A stretch of DNA of 7,224 nucleotides from JAEXNA01 sp050486105. Lineage in GTDB: Bacteria; Vulcanimicrobiota; Xenobia; Xenobiales; JADMJV01. Location: NCBI GenBank assembly GCA_050486105.1, contig JBJHCR010000317.1, forward strand, positions 1 through 7,224. Reading direction: 5' to 3'. The notes under the pieces are model-generated. The model ran no database searches, had not been told where the DNA came from, and saw nothing but the letters and a program-made list of their open reading frames with translations. The position numbers and the translations under genes are program-made. Position 1 is the stretch's first letter. Each line of letters opens with the position of its first letter. Positions 1-6,176 of the stretch are shown here, piece by piece.

Positions 1-136
1 CGAAGAAGATTTTTGTGCTCCGGTAGGTGAATTTATCGCCTAGTACCGGGCGTACTTAAGAGAAATTTTGCTGCCGGAGCGCGGAAATCCGCGAGTGTAG
101 CGATAGAAGGTTGAATGTCAACTGGCCCTAGAAGCT
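1..136. other. Left flank downstream of the kinase gene; no confident gene
   Basis: No confident gene is visible here. A plus-strand frame is open from the window edge to a TAG at 41-43 (13 codons, ending in EFIA), so this could be the 3' end of a convergent gene, but 13 codons prove nothing. A short GC-rich hairpin (CGCGG at 80-84, CCGCG at 89-93) and a 7-bp inverted repeat (GCTCCGG at 17-23, CCGGAGC at 74-80) lie between that stop and the kinase stop at 137-139. They could act in transcription termination for either side, but neither is followed by a clean T-tract on the minus strand. Confidence 0.25.
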
Positions 137-2089
137 CTACCAGGACAGATCTGTCAGGTAGAGTCGGCGGTCGTTGCCCCCGGAAACCAAGCTCGGTTGA
201 CAGTCCGAGAAATCCACAGTCAGCACAGCCCCTCTGTGATGGGACAGCTTGGCCAACTCGCGTCCTGTACTCAGTTGATGGAGACGCACTTGAGCATCTG
301 ATGAGCCGGTGGCGATCACCCTGAGGTCGTGGGAGAACGCGACCGACAATGGGGTGGCCGGCAAGGCGATCTCCAGCACCTGTTCCAGGTCTGGCATGGA
401 AAACATTATGAAGCGTCCTCGAGCCGTGCAGCAACCTAAGAATTGACCATCGGAGGTGAAGCGAACCGCCTGAAGTTCGCCGTAGGGCAAGAACTTACGT
501 TCTTTCAATTTGAAGCTCTGACTTTCATAAATCGCCACGGTTCCATCGGCCCCGCCTGCAGCCAACCAGCCTGTTCGACTTGCAGCAAGACACACCGACT
601 TCTTTGAGAGCTTGGAGAGCAAACCACTCTCGTGCCAATCTAAAATAGCAACAATTTCTTGGGTTTTGAGATCGAAAATCCTGAGATTGCTGACATCGGA
701 GGCCACCGCCAAGCGACGTTCACAGAACAGAAAACATAAGTCTCGAACCCGATCAGGAAAGAGCCCCCAACTCCTTCGACTAAGCTTTTGGGTCAACTCT
801 CCATTATCCAGGCGGTACAGACGGATCTCTCCTTCCATCTCGGCAACCCCTAAGGACTTTCCATCAGGAGACACTTCCAAGCCCACGAGTTGCTGCTCCC
901 CAGTCCACAACTTGGACGAGATCTGTTCAGAATTCAAATCCCACACTTGAAGATATCGGCCTGCCACGGCCGCCGAATTCCCCCCGGCTAGGTAGCGCAC
1001 CACCTGAGGAGGAGTGGCATACCGGCGCAAACTGCGACAACCTCGTATTTCCACGTTCAACGGTCGACTGCCGTGAGGTGCGGGGCCCCTATCCCGAACG
1101 GAAGTCTTTGACTCCTTGAGGGCGGTGCTGGGAAGTCGATAATGGTGAGTTGCCTCTTCCGCTTGAGAGGGCCCGTTTCTTGGCGAATCACCGGCTTCAG
1201 ACACCTTCTTCGATTCGCTTGAATCCGAAGGTGTCTCTGGAGACGATTGGTCGCTCTCCCCCGTTAGCTTGGAGATGGCCTCCACAACTTCTTGAACGCT
1301 CTCAGGACGGTCCTCCTTTCGCAGGGCCATCATGCGCAGCAAGAGGGCCTCAAATTCAGGAGTCACCGTGGCATTGAGCCGGCTTGGGGGAATCGGCTGA
1401 GCACCCTCGGAGGCTCGCTTCCAAGCTGGAGGGGGCACAGTCTCGGTCAACAAAAAATACAGGGTGCCTCCCAGGGAGTAGATATCCGAACGCTGGTCCG
1501 TGGGGGCCGATCCGTATTGTTCCAATGGGGCGTACTCGGCGGTCCCCATACCTTTCACTATGTCCCGAGTTCCCACTCCAGGTTCCAGCCGTTTTGAGAT
1601 CCCAAAATCGATGAGCCGAAGCCGTCTCTTGCAGTCGATCATGATGTTGTCGGGTTTGAGGTCTCTAACGATCACCGGGGGCAGCCGGCTATGGAGATAC
1701 TTCAGGACTTCCAGCAGTTCCAAAGCCCACTGTATCACCCGGCGCTGAGAGATATTGTTCGGCGCCAACTCCACCACACGAGTCAGAGTGCGCCCATCGA
1801 TGAACTCCATGACTAAGAAGTGAACTTCGCCTATCTCAAAAAAATCACTAACTTTGGCCAGAGCCGGATGGTCCAACTCTGCCAAAATCTTGGCTTCGTC
1901 CTCAAAGGCTTCCAGGAACTTGGCTTGCTCTGTCGGGTCTCCGGACAGATTGCGTAAACTCTTGATGGCAAAAATTTTCCCTAGACGGTTGTGTCTGGCC
2001 TTAAAGACCTGACCCATCCCGCCTTCACCTATAAGCTCGAGAAGCTCATATCGCCCGTCGAGAACGCTGCCTATGACGATTTCATTCAT
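137..2089 (-). CDS. Hanks-type Ser/Thr protein kinase with C-terminal seven-bladed WD40 propeller
   Basis: This is a 650-residue cytoplasmic protein with no signal peptide or membrane segment. Residues about 14-276 form a bacterial eukaryotic-like kinase domain: Gly-rich loop GEGGMG (21-26), catalytic Lys in AIK (K43), likely alpha-C Glu E65, catalytic loop VRDLKPDN (D143, K145, N148), DFG at 161-163, an APE-equivalent APLE at 187-190, and the P+1 threonine T183. The HRD histidine is Val, but D143 and the metal ligands are intact, so activity is expected. A Ser/Glu/Pro-rich linker (about 277-345) follows. Seven WD-type strand ends (near residues 384, 426, 473, 521, 563, 605 and 647) are spaced 41-48 residues apart, which fits one complete propeller ending at the C-terminus. 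I chose ATG 2089 because AGAGGT at 2102-2097 precedes it by 7 nt; GTG 2098 would overlap that site. It is the last gene of the minus-strand block, and its ribosome binding site overlaps the upstream stop codon. Substrate and partner are unknown; by context they may lie in the pilin/PilZ module. Confidence 0.95.
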   Translation of the reverse strand: MNEIVIGSVLDGRYELLELIGEGGMGQVFKARHNRLGKIFAIKSLRNLSGDPTEQAKFLEAFEDEAKILAELDHPALAKVSDFFEIGEVHFLVMEFIDGRTLTRVVELAPNNISQRRVIQWALELLEVLKYLHSRLPPVIVRDLKPDNIMIDCKRRLRLIDFGISKRLEPGVGTRDIVKGMGTAEYAPLEQYGSAPTDQRSDIYSLGGTLYFLLTETVPPPAWKRASEGAQPIPPSRLNATVTPEFEALLLRMMALRKEDRPESVQEVVEAISKLTGESDQSSPETPSDSSESKKVSEAGDSPRNGPSQAEEATHHYRLPSTALKESKTSVRDRGPAPHGSRPLNVEIRGCRSLRRYATPPQVVRYLAGGNSAAVAGRYLQVWDLNSEQISSKLWTGEQQLVGLEVSPDGKSLGVAEMEGEIRLYRLDNGELTQKLSRRSWGLFPDRVRDLCFLFCERRLAVASDVSNLRIFDLKTQEIVAILDWHESGLLSKLSKKSVCLAASRTGWLAAGGADGTVAIYESQSFKLKERKFLPYGELQAVRFTSDGQFLGCCTARGRFIMFSMPDLEQVLEIALPATPLSVAFSHDLRVIATGSSDAQVRLHQLSTGRELAKLSHHRGAVLTVDFSDCQPSLVSGGNDRRLYLTDLSW

Positions 2090-2096
2090 AGGTTGC

Positions 2097-2102
2097 ACCT
2101 CT
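2097..2102 (-). promoter_or_regulatory. Ribosome binding site of the kinase gene, overlapping the upstream stop
   Basis: Minus-strand AGAGGT lies 7 nt before ATG 2089 and shares its first base with the TGA (2104-2102) of the CPXCG gene. The overlap decides the start in favour of ATG over the in-frame GTG at 2098, and suggests that kinase translation is coupled to that of the small cysteine-rich protein. Confidence 0.6.
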
Positions 2103-2287
2103 CACTGAAAGCACTCCGCCTGAAATCGAAGTAGCCGCCCCGATATGATTCGGTAGGTCAACTCAGCCGGATTGCAACAAACTTCGCAGTCTTCTACCAC
2201 CTGAAAATCTCCATCGAGACTGGTATCCAAGAGTATAGAGATCTCTTCCCAGCAGTGAGGGCAGGGGAATTGATGCTCCTCGATCAT
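2102..2287 (-). CDS. CPXCG motif-containing cysteine-rich protein
   Basis: This is a 61-residue protein with two Cys pairs, CPHC at 9-12 and CEVCC at 34-38, the second in the context EDCEVCCNP. That is the signature of the small CPXCG cysteine-rich family (Cys_rich_CPXG), and the length matches the family. The four spaced cysteines suggest a zinc-ribbon-like metal site. The molecular function of the family is not established. The start ATG lies 4 nt after the PilZ gene stop without a strong Shine-Dalgarno, so reinitiation after PilZ translation is plausible. Its stop overlaps the ribosome binding site of the kinase gene. Its position between a PilZ protein and a kinase may simply reflect operon membership. 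Confidence 0.9.
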   Translation of the reverse strand: MIEEHQFPCPHCWEEISILLDTSLDGDFQVVEDCEVCCNPAELTYRIISGRLLRFQAECFQ

Positions 2288-2291
2288 GGAT

Positions 2292-3038
2292 TCATTCGGT
2301 CCAGTGCTTAATCAGCAGATGCTTGAGATATTGCCCCAGGCGCTCGGTGGCTCGATCGGAGAGCTTTCCGAACTCGACTCCCATAGTAACGTTGCCGTGC
2401 TGCTTTTTGACCTGCACCACAGTGCCAGAGAGGTCCAAGCGCGGCATGTCTTCGAGGGGACCAATGTGAAGTTCGACAAATTCCCCCTTTTCCAGCGGAG
2501 CCTGCGTCTCTACGAGAGCTCCCATAGCGCCAAGATTGTATAGACGGCCCTCCATGATCTTCACCCTTTGATAGATGATCTTGGCGGGGATAAAGCAGTC
2601 GGCCCTGATAAACTTCCTGCGTTGATAAATCTTCTTGGGATTGAAACCGAGTTGCTTAAGCACCATCTTGACCCAAGAATTCTTCAGGACATCATCGCTG
2701 GCATCGTAAGCCAAGCCCACAAAGTGGACGAAGTCTCGCTCGCGCCCACGAACCCAACTCACTCGGCATGGCACGGTTTGCTCTCTGATGTCCAAGGCGG
2801 GCACACTGTACGTCACCTCCACGATGGCATCTTTGGGAGGAGGCTGGAAGCAGCGCAACTTCATGCCTCCCAGACTCATATCCACAATCTGACCTGGAAA
2901 CTTCTTTCCCTCGAAGCGATACTCCACCTCATAATGGCAGCGCATGCGAATGAGATCCCTGCGCTCTTGGTAGGCCCAATCCGGATCGGCGTCGCCCCCT
3001 TTGAGTGACTTCAAACCTTGCAGAAGCTTCTTCAGCAT
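2292..3038 (-). CDS. Tandem PilZ-domain protein (candidate c-di-GMP receptor)
   Basis: This is a 248-residue soluble protein with two PilZ domains. The first (about 24-125) has the RxxxR motif at R27-R31 and a canonical DxSxxG, DMSLGG at 53-58. Those are the residues that bind cyclic di-GMP in characterised PilZ proteins. The second (about 138-243) keeps RxxxR at R141-R145, but its second motif is NLGAMG (168-173), with Gly where Ser is expected, so its binding ability is doubtful. The N-terminus is short and basic (MLKKLLQGLKSLKGG). No output domain is fused, so it probably acts by protein contact. ATG 3038 is the first in-frame start after an in-frame TAA. The only clear Shine-Dalgarno-like sequence, AGGAG at 3060-3056, is 17 nt away, which is long and suggests weak or coupled initiation. 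It lies 45 nt after the minor pilin genes and 4 nt before the CPXCG gene. Confidence 0.93.
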   Translation of the reverse strand: MLKKLLQGLKSLKGGDADPDWAYQERRDLIRMRCHYEVEYRFEGKKFPGQIVDMSLGGMKLRCFQPPPKDAIVEVTYSVPALDIREQTVPCRVSWVRGRERDFVHFVGLAYDASDDVLKNSWVKMVLKQLGFNPKKIYQRRKFIRADCFIPAKIIYQRVKIMEGRLYNLGAMGALVETQAPLEKGEFVELHIGPLEDMPRLDLSGTVVQVKKQHGNVTMGVEFGKLSDRATERLGQYLKHLLIKHWTE

Positions 3039-3083
3039 TATGAGGTGGGCTTAGACTCCTCGCGACGGGAATCCTGTTGGATC

Positions 3084-3617
3084 TCAGTATCGCTGAGGAT
3101 TGATGGTCCTATGGAACAGCAGATCGCTTCTGCCATCTTCGGCACCGCTGTAGTAAAGGGCCACATTCAAAACCAGCTTCTCAGGAGGATCGGGCGGGTT
3201 CTCCTGAATCCAACGAAAAATCACATTCTCTCCGGCTTTTGTTGGAAGAACGGTTTCTCGCCTGCCGTCGTGGAGAAATATCACTCCATCTTCGGAAGAA
3301 ACCAGTTGAGCCGGAGCTTCTTTGTAGTTGGGGAAACCGTAAAGCTCTTTTTGCTCCTCGAGCATCAAGAACGTGACGGTGCGGTTGGTCAAATCGATCA
3401 CCTGACCTTCTCGAAGCCATTGCTCAATCTTATCCAATCCCAGATGAAAACGGCGCAAGCGTTGAGAATGCTCGTCGCGCTTTGCGGTCACTGCTATGGC
3501 CTCTATGTAAAAAGACAAAACCGCAGTCATCATGAGGCCCAAAATACCGGCGGCAACCAGGACCTCGACCACGGTGACTCCTCTGACTCGACTCAAATTG
3601 GTGCTCGGTCTAATCAT
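3084..3617 (-). CDS. Prepilin-type minor pilin, PilW/GspJ-like
   Basis: This is a 177-residue type IV prepilin-like protein. A 13-residue basic leader ends in Gly13, and processing by a prepilin peptidase is predicted at G13/V14 in the sequence RG-VTVVE, with the conserved Glu5 at E18. A hydrophobic helix (about 14-36) anchors it in the inner membrane before assembly. The rest is a globular domain with a basic and acidic helix (HLGLDKIEQWLREGQ) and beta-rich segments. Length and N-terminus resemble PilW/GspJ minor pilins, but the subfamily is uncertain. ATG 3617 overlaps the upstream TGA as ATGA and has GGAAG 5 nt upstream (3627-3623). The in-frame TTG at 3629 was rejected because it lies ahead of that site. 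As the third gene of the block, it likely forms a tip complex with the two preceding products. Confidence 0.9.
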   Translation of the reverse strand: MIRPSTNLSRVRGVTVVEVLVAAGILGLMMTAVLSFYIEAIAVTAKRDEHSQRLRRFHLGLDKIEQWLREGQVIDLTNRTVTFLMLEEQKELYGFPNYKEAPAQLVSSEDGVIFLHDGRRETVLPTKAGENVIFRWIQENPPDPPEKLVLNVALYYSGAEDGRSDLLFHRTINPQRY

Positions 3618-4084
3618 CGGGTCTTCCAAGAGTATTCGTAGGGCTTCTCCATGACGAAGGGGGAAAGCTCATAGGTTTGGTCGAGTCCTTGATGGAATTC
3701 GGGAGGAAAGTTTTCGCTCCAGAGCTCGACGTTGGGGTGAGGCAATGTGGTCACCCTCATGACCGCTTGCGAATAATGGCTGACTTGGTAAGATTCGCCC
3801 GAGATTGAGAGTTGGTTGCCATTCAACGCCCGACCGATCTCCACCGCCTCTAGGAACCCCGTAGCCGAACGAACTACTTCGCGCTGTTCCAAGCGTTGCC
3901 CCGAATGCAGGATCCGAGCGTGCAGGGCTACATAGCCAAAAAATCCTATGGAAACGAAAAGCATGGCGATCATCAGCTCCACTAAGGTGAAAGCCGAAGT
4001 AGTTTGAATCCGCAGAGATCTCGGTGGCGAGAGTTTCAGGCCAAATTGCCGAATTCTGATTTTTTGGTTAGCTCTGACCATCAT
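3614..4084 (-). CDS. Prepilin-type minor pilin, PilV/GspI-like, with Ala at the cleavage position
   Basis: This is a 156-residue prepilin-like protein. The pilin signature is FTLVELMIAM at 32-41 with Glu5 at E36. A hydrophobic segment (about 32-56) follows, containing the SIGFFGYVALH pattern typical of PilV-like proteins (compare VLSIGLLGLA in that family). Cleavage is predicted at A31/F32. Ala at -1 replaces the usual Gly; prepilin peptidases can tolerate this but it is less common. The leader is long (31 residues) and rich in Arg and Lys. Two adjacent ATGs (4084 and 4081) are possible starts; neither has a good Shine-Dalgarno, and the upstream stop TAA ends 1 nt earlier, so coupled translation is likely. 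The 3' end overlaps the next minor pilin by 4 nt. It is probably a minor pilin or pseudopilin of a type IV pilus or type II secretion-like machine. Confidence 0.9.
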   Translation of the reverse strand: MMVRANQKIRIRQFGLKLSPPRSLRIQTTSAFTLVELMIAMLFVSIGFFGYVALHARILHSGQRLEQREVVRSATGFLEAVEIGRALNGNQLSISGESYQVSHYSQAVMRVTTLPHPNVELWSENFPPEFHQGLDQTYELSPFVMEKPYEYSWKTR

Positions 4085-4085
4085 G

Positions 4086-6068
4086 TTACTTAAAGGGGTG
4101 AGTGTCCACGGAAATGATAGTGTACCTCGGTGTTTCCTGTGGTAGCCCAGAGAAGCGGCCGACCACCAATCTGCTGCTGCCCGGAGGGGAACTCAACTCT
4201 CGGTCGGCCAGGGTGGCCCTCAAACCGTGGGGCAGAATAGACCAATACTCCCCGTTGAAACGGGCCAGAGCGGAGTAGGGGGAATCGACGTCAAAAGGAG
4301 GCTGCCCCACGAGGGGATAGGTGGGGGGAATCATCTCAACTCGAATAGTGATTTCCACCCAAACATCGCGGTCATCGACTGCAGGCCTGGACCCCTCCCG
4401 AATAGCATAGCGAAACCTGTATGCGGGTCTAGCCGTTTTCCAGCTGGTGTTCTCGGCGCTCAATGCTTTTCCAGGCTCGTGACCCTCCAAGCCGTGGATC
4501 ATGGACTCCTCCCCGATTTCGGTCTCCACCATCTCGCCTCGAACTTCCGGGAGAAATGGTAGAAGGTTGGCAAAATTGTGGTCTCTACCTCCTACTAGTC
4601 CAATCAAGCCGGGGCGCTCAGGATCGGTGCTAGCCAGGTATATCTGATTTTGGTAGCAGAAGAGCTCTCCTGGCGGAACCACATCTCCCACCTCGACCTT
4701 GTTCCCTCCGGAAAAAGTGAGAAGCCTTGGAGTGCCTTCGGTGGTGACAGAATAGAATCTGGAACCGCTTGAGTCAGCAACGAGAACCTCAGGATTGGGC
4801 ACCTGAGGGTTGCTCACCGAACCGTAGTTGTCCAGGGCGCTCCAGGCTTTTGTCCAGGCTCTACTTTGGCTGTTGTAGGCCAAGATGCAGGGCCACCGGG
4901 TGAGTTTTGCTCCCACTAAGGGTGTAAGCTCAGCGGGTACCGTTCCGTCGTGAGCCCGGTACAGGTAATGCCAACCGTGGCTGTAGAGGTCGTTTCCCGA
5001 GGTGGTGATAGCACCCCTGGTAGTGAAATACTGCTTGGTCTGAGTGGGCCGACCTTCCGACCAATCCCTTGGCTCAGAGGCGTCAAACCCGCCGACCACG
5101 GCCAAGTCGGTGACCTCTTCGACACTGCGGGCCGGGGGTTGTCTCTCTCTAAAGCCCCAGGCCTGCCCTGACTCTTCTAAGGCTTTGAGCGTAATGCTGC
5201 TCCACCTTGAAGGGTCGGGTGTCGCCAACTCTATCAGGCTGGTGATCATGTCCTCGGTGACCACGGGCAGAGGATCTTCGATCTCCAGAGGCAACGGGAC
5301 AGGCTGCCATTGGAAATCTTCTCCCACCAGGGCCAATTGCCTGATCTCGGTTTCGTCCTGGAGTTCTGGAGCCACCACCAAGGTTGGCCCCACCCCCCGT
5401 AAATCGCCTCCAACCAAACTGAAGACAGGGAGCCAGTCCACCACAAAAAATGGAGAACCGCTACTCTGGAGATTTCTACGGCTGAAGATCGCCCCCCCGT
5501 TGCCGGACAGTTGCTCTCCGAGAGTCTCGCCATCACCCATGGTCACGGTGATCAGGCCTCCACCTCCCAACACGACTCGAAATCCGGCTCGAGACTGCTC
5601 GGGCTGAGGATCTGAGGATTCAGATCCTCCGGCTACTCCTGATCCGGGAAACAGGAGAACTCGGCCCTGGCCACCCGATCCGATGGGAGTGCCCATTTCG
5701 GTTGCCTCAAGATGAAGAGTATAGAAGGAGTTTTGAATTCCTGAAGTCCCTCGCGATTGAACCAACAGCTTCTTGACTCCGGTGGGATTTGCAGGGACTT
5801 CTACCATCTGGACTTTCCAACTGGCCCCGTTCGGTAAAGTGCCCTCAAGTCCATCTGCTACCTGGCCTGTCTCTCGCAGTTGCGAATAGACCACCATGGC
5901 TCCGGAGCGGGCTGCGGACTGGGCTTTCAGCTTATGCTCCATGAACAAATTGAGGGCTATGTCTTGTCGATTCATCCAAACCAGAGCTACCGACAAAAAA
6001 AACAGAAAGACCGAGACAAACAAAGCCGTGAGGATGATATTTCCTTGCGAAGTGCGCCTCATCTTCAT
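4086..6068 (-). CDS. Large membrane-anchored protein with PilX/GspK-like N-terminus, unknown function
   Basis: This is a 660-residue protein and the first gene of the minus-strand block. A short basic N-terminus (MKMRRTSQ) and one hydrophobic segment (about 10-31) are followed by an amphipathic stretch (about 32-68: NRQDIALNLFMEHKLKAQ then SAARSG) that looks like the alpha-1 helix of PilX- or GspK-type proteins. Gly9 sits just before the hydrophobic core, but Glu5 is absent and +1 would be Asn, so prepilin processing is uncertain. Some 590 residues would lie outside the inner membrane: a Gly/Ser-rich part (about 126-195), then a long, probably beta-rich domain with several Trp/Tyr-rich segments that I do not recognise. 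It is far longer than a typical PilX (under 200 residues) or GspK (about 300-350). The start is uncertain: ATG 6068 lacks a nearby Shine-Dalgarno, ATG 6062 is an alternative, and an in-frame TAG just upstream (6074-6072) excludes a longer form. Confidence 0.85.
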   Translation of the reverse strand: MKMRRTSQGNIILTALFVSVFLFFLSVALVWMNRQDIALNLFMEHKLKAQSAARSGAMVVYSQLRETGQVADGLEGTLPNGASWKVQMVEVPANPTGVKKLLVQSRGTSGIQNSFYTLHLEATEMGTPIGSGGQGRVLLFPGSGVAGGSESSDPQPEQSRAGFRVVLGGGGLITVTMGDGETLGEQLSGNGGAIFSRRNLQSSGSPFFVVDWLPVFSLVGGDLRGVGPTLVVAPELQDETEIRQLALVGEDFQWQPVPLPLEIEDPLPVVTEDMITSLIELATPDPSRWSSITLKALEESGQAWGFRERQPPARSVEEVTDLAVVGGFDASEPRDWSEGRPTQTKQYFTTRGAITTSGNDLYSHGWHYLYRAHDGTVPAELTPLVGAKLTRWPCILAYNSQSRAWTKAWSALDNYGSVSNPQVPNPEVLVADSSGSRFYSVTTEGTPRLLTFSGGNKVEVGDVVPPGELFCYQNQIYLASTDPERPGLIGLVGGRDHNFANLLPFLPEVRGEMVETEIGEESMIHGLEGHEPGKALSAENTSWKTARPAYRFRYAIREGSRPAVDDRDVWVEITIRVEMIPPTYPLVGQPPFDVDSPYSALARFNGEYWSILPHGLRATLADRELSSPPGSSRLVVGRFSGLPQETPRYTIISVDTHPFK

Positions 6069-6124
6069 GTACTATACCAGTTATCTGAAAAAAATATCCT
6101 CCACGGGACAAAGGCTTAGGAAAC

Positions 6125-6154
6125 TTGACAACTTCGTGCAAGAAATGTTTTGAT
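6125..6154 (+). promoter_or_regulatory. Putative sigma-70-type promoter of ablB
   Basis: A perfect -35 box TTGACA (6125-6130) is followed after 18 nt by TTTGAT (6149-6154), which matches the -10 consensus at four of six positions. Transcription would start near 6161, giving a leader of about 16 nt that holds only the ribosome binding site. This agrees with the ATG at 6177 and argues against TTG 6150 or ATG 6153. The -10 box is weak. Confidence 0.45.
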
Positions 6155-6166
6155 GCAAAGCAACCT

Positions 6167-6171
6167 AGGAG
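6167..6171 (+). promoter_or_regulatory. Ribosome binding site deciding the ablB start
   Basis: AGGAG is placed 5 nt before ATG 6177. The in-frame earlier codons TTG 6150 and ATG 6153 have no comparable site, and using them would add only nine residues with no family resemblance. Confidence 0.7.
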
Positions 6172-6176
6172 ACGCT

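Larger units (their letters stand above)
6069..6176. promoter_or_regulatory. Divergent intergenic region between the pilin block and ablB
   Basis: This 108-nt gap must hold the promoters for both the minus-strand block and ablB unless the block is driven from within the ablB gene. On the minus strand there is an extended -10-like TGGTATAGT (6079-6071) almost touching ATG 6068, a T7 run (6094-6088) and an isolated GGAGG (6102-6098) that is too far (29 nt) from ATG 6068 to serve as its ribosome binding site. No convincing sigma-54 element was seen. Confidence 0.5.

Noticed and set aside
80..93. Small hairpin as a terminator for the kinase transcript
   Set aside because: The stem is only 5 bp and no T-tract follows on the minus strand, so it is mentioned with the flank but not called as a terminator.
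2568..3008. Plus-strand open frame of 146 codons
   Set aside because: It is antisense to the tandem PilZ gene and is explained by that gene's codon pattern.
3018..3641. Plus-strand open frame of 207 codons
   Set aside because: It is antisense to the minor pilin gene, whose prepilin motif and coupled start are clear; the antisense translation shows no recognisable features.
5044..5607. Plus-strand open frame of 187 codons
   Set aside because: It lies wholly antisense to the 660-residue membrane-anchored protein gene, its translation is low-complexity Ser/Pro-rich with no domain, and no ribosome binding site was evident.
5932..6141. Minus-strand 69-codon frame crossing the start of the pilin block, ahead of a T7 run that could slip
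   Set aside because: An in-frame TAG between the T7 run and ATG 6068 prevents a frameshift fusion with the 660-residue frame, and the translation resembles nothing.
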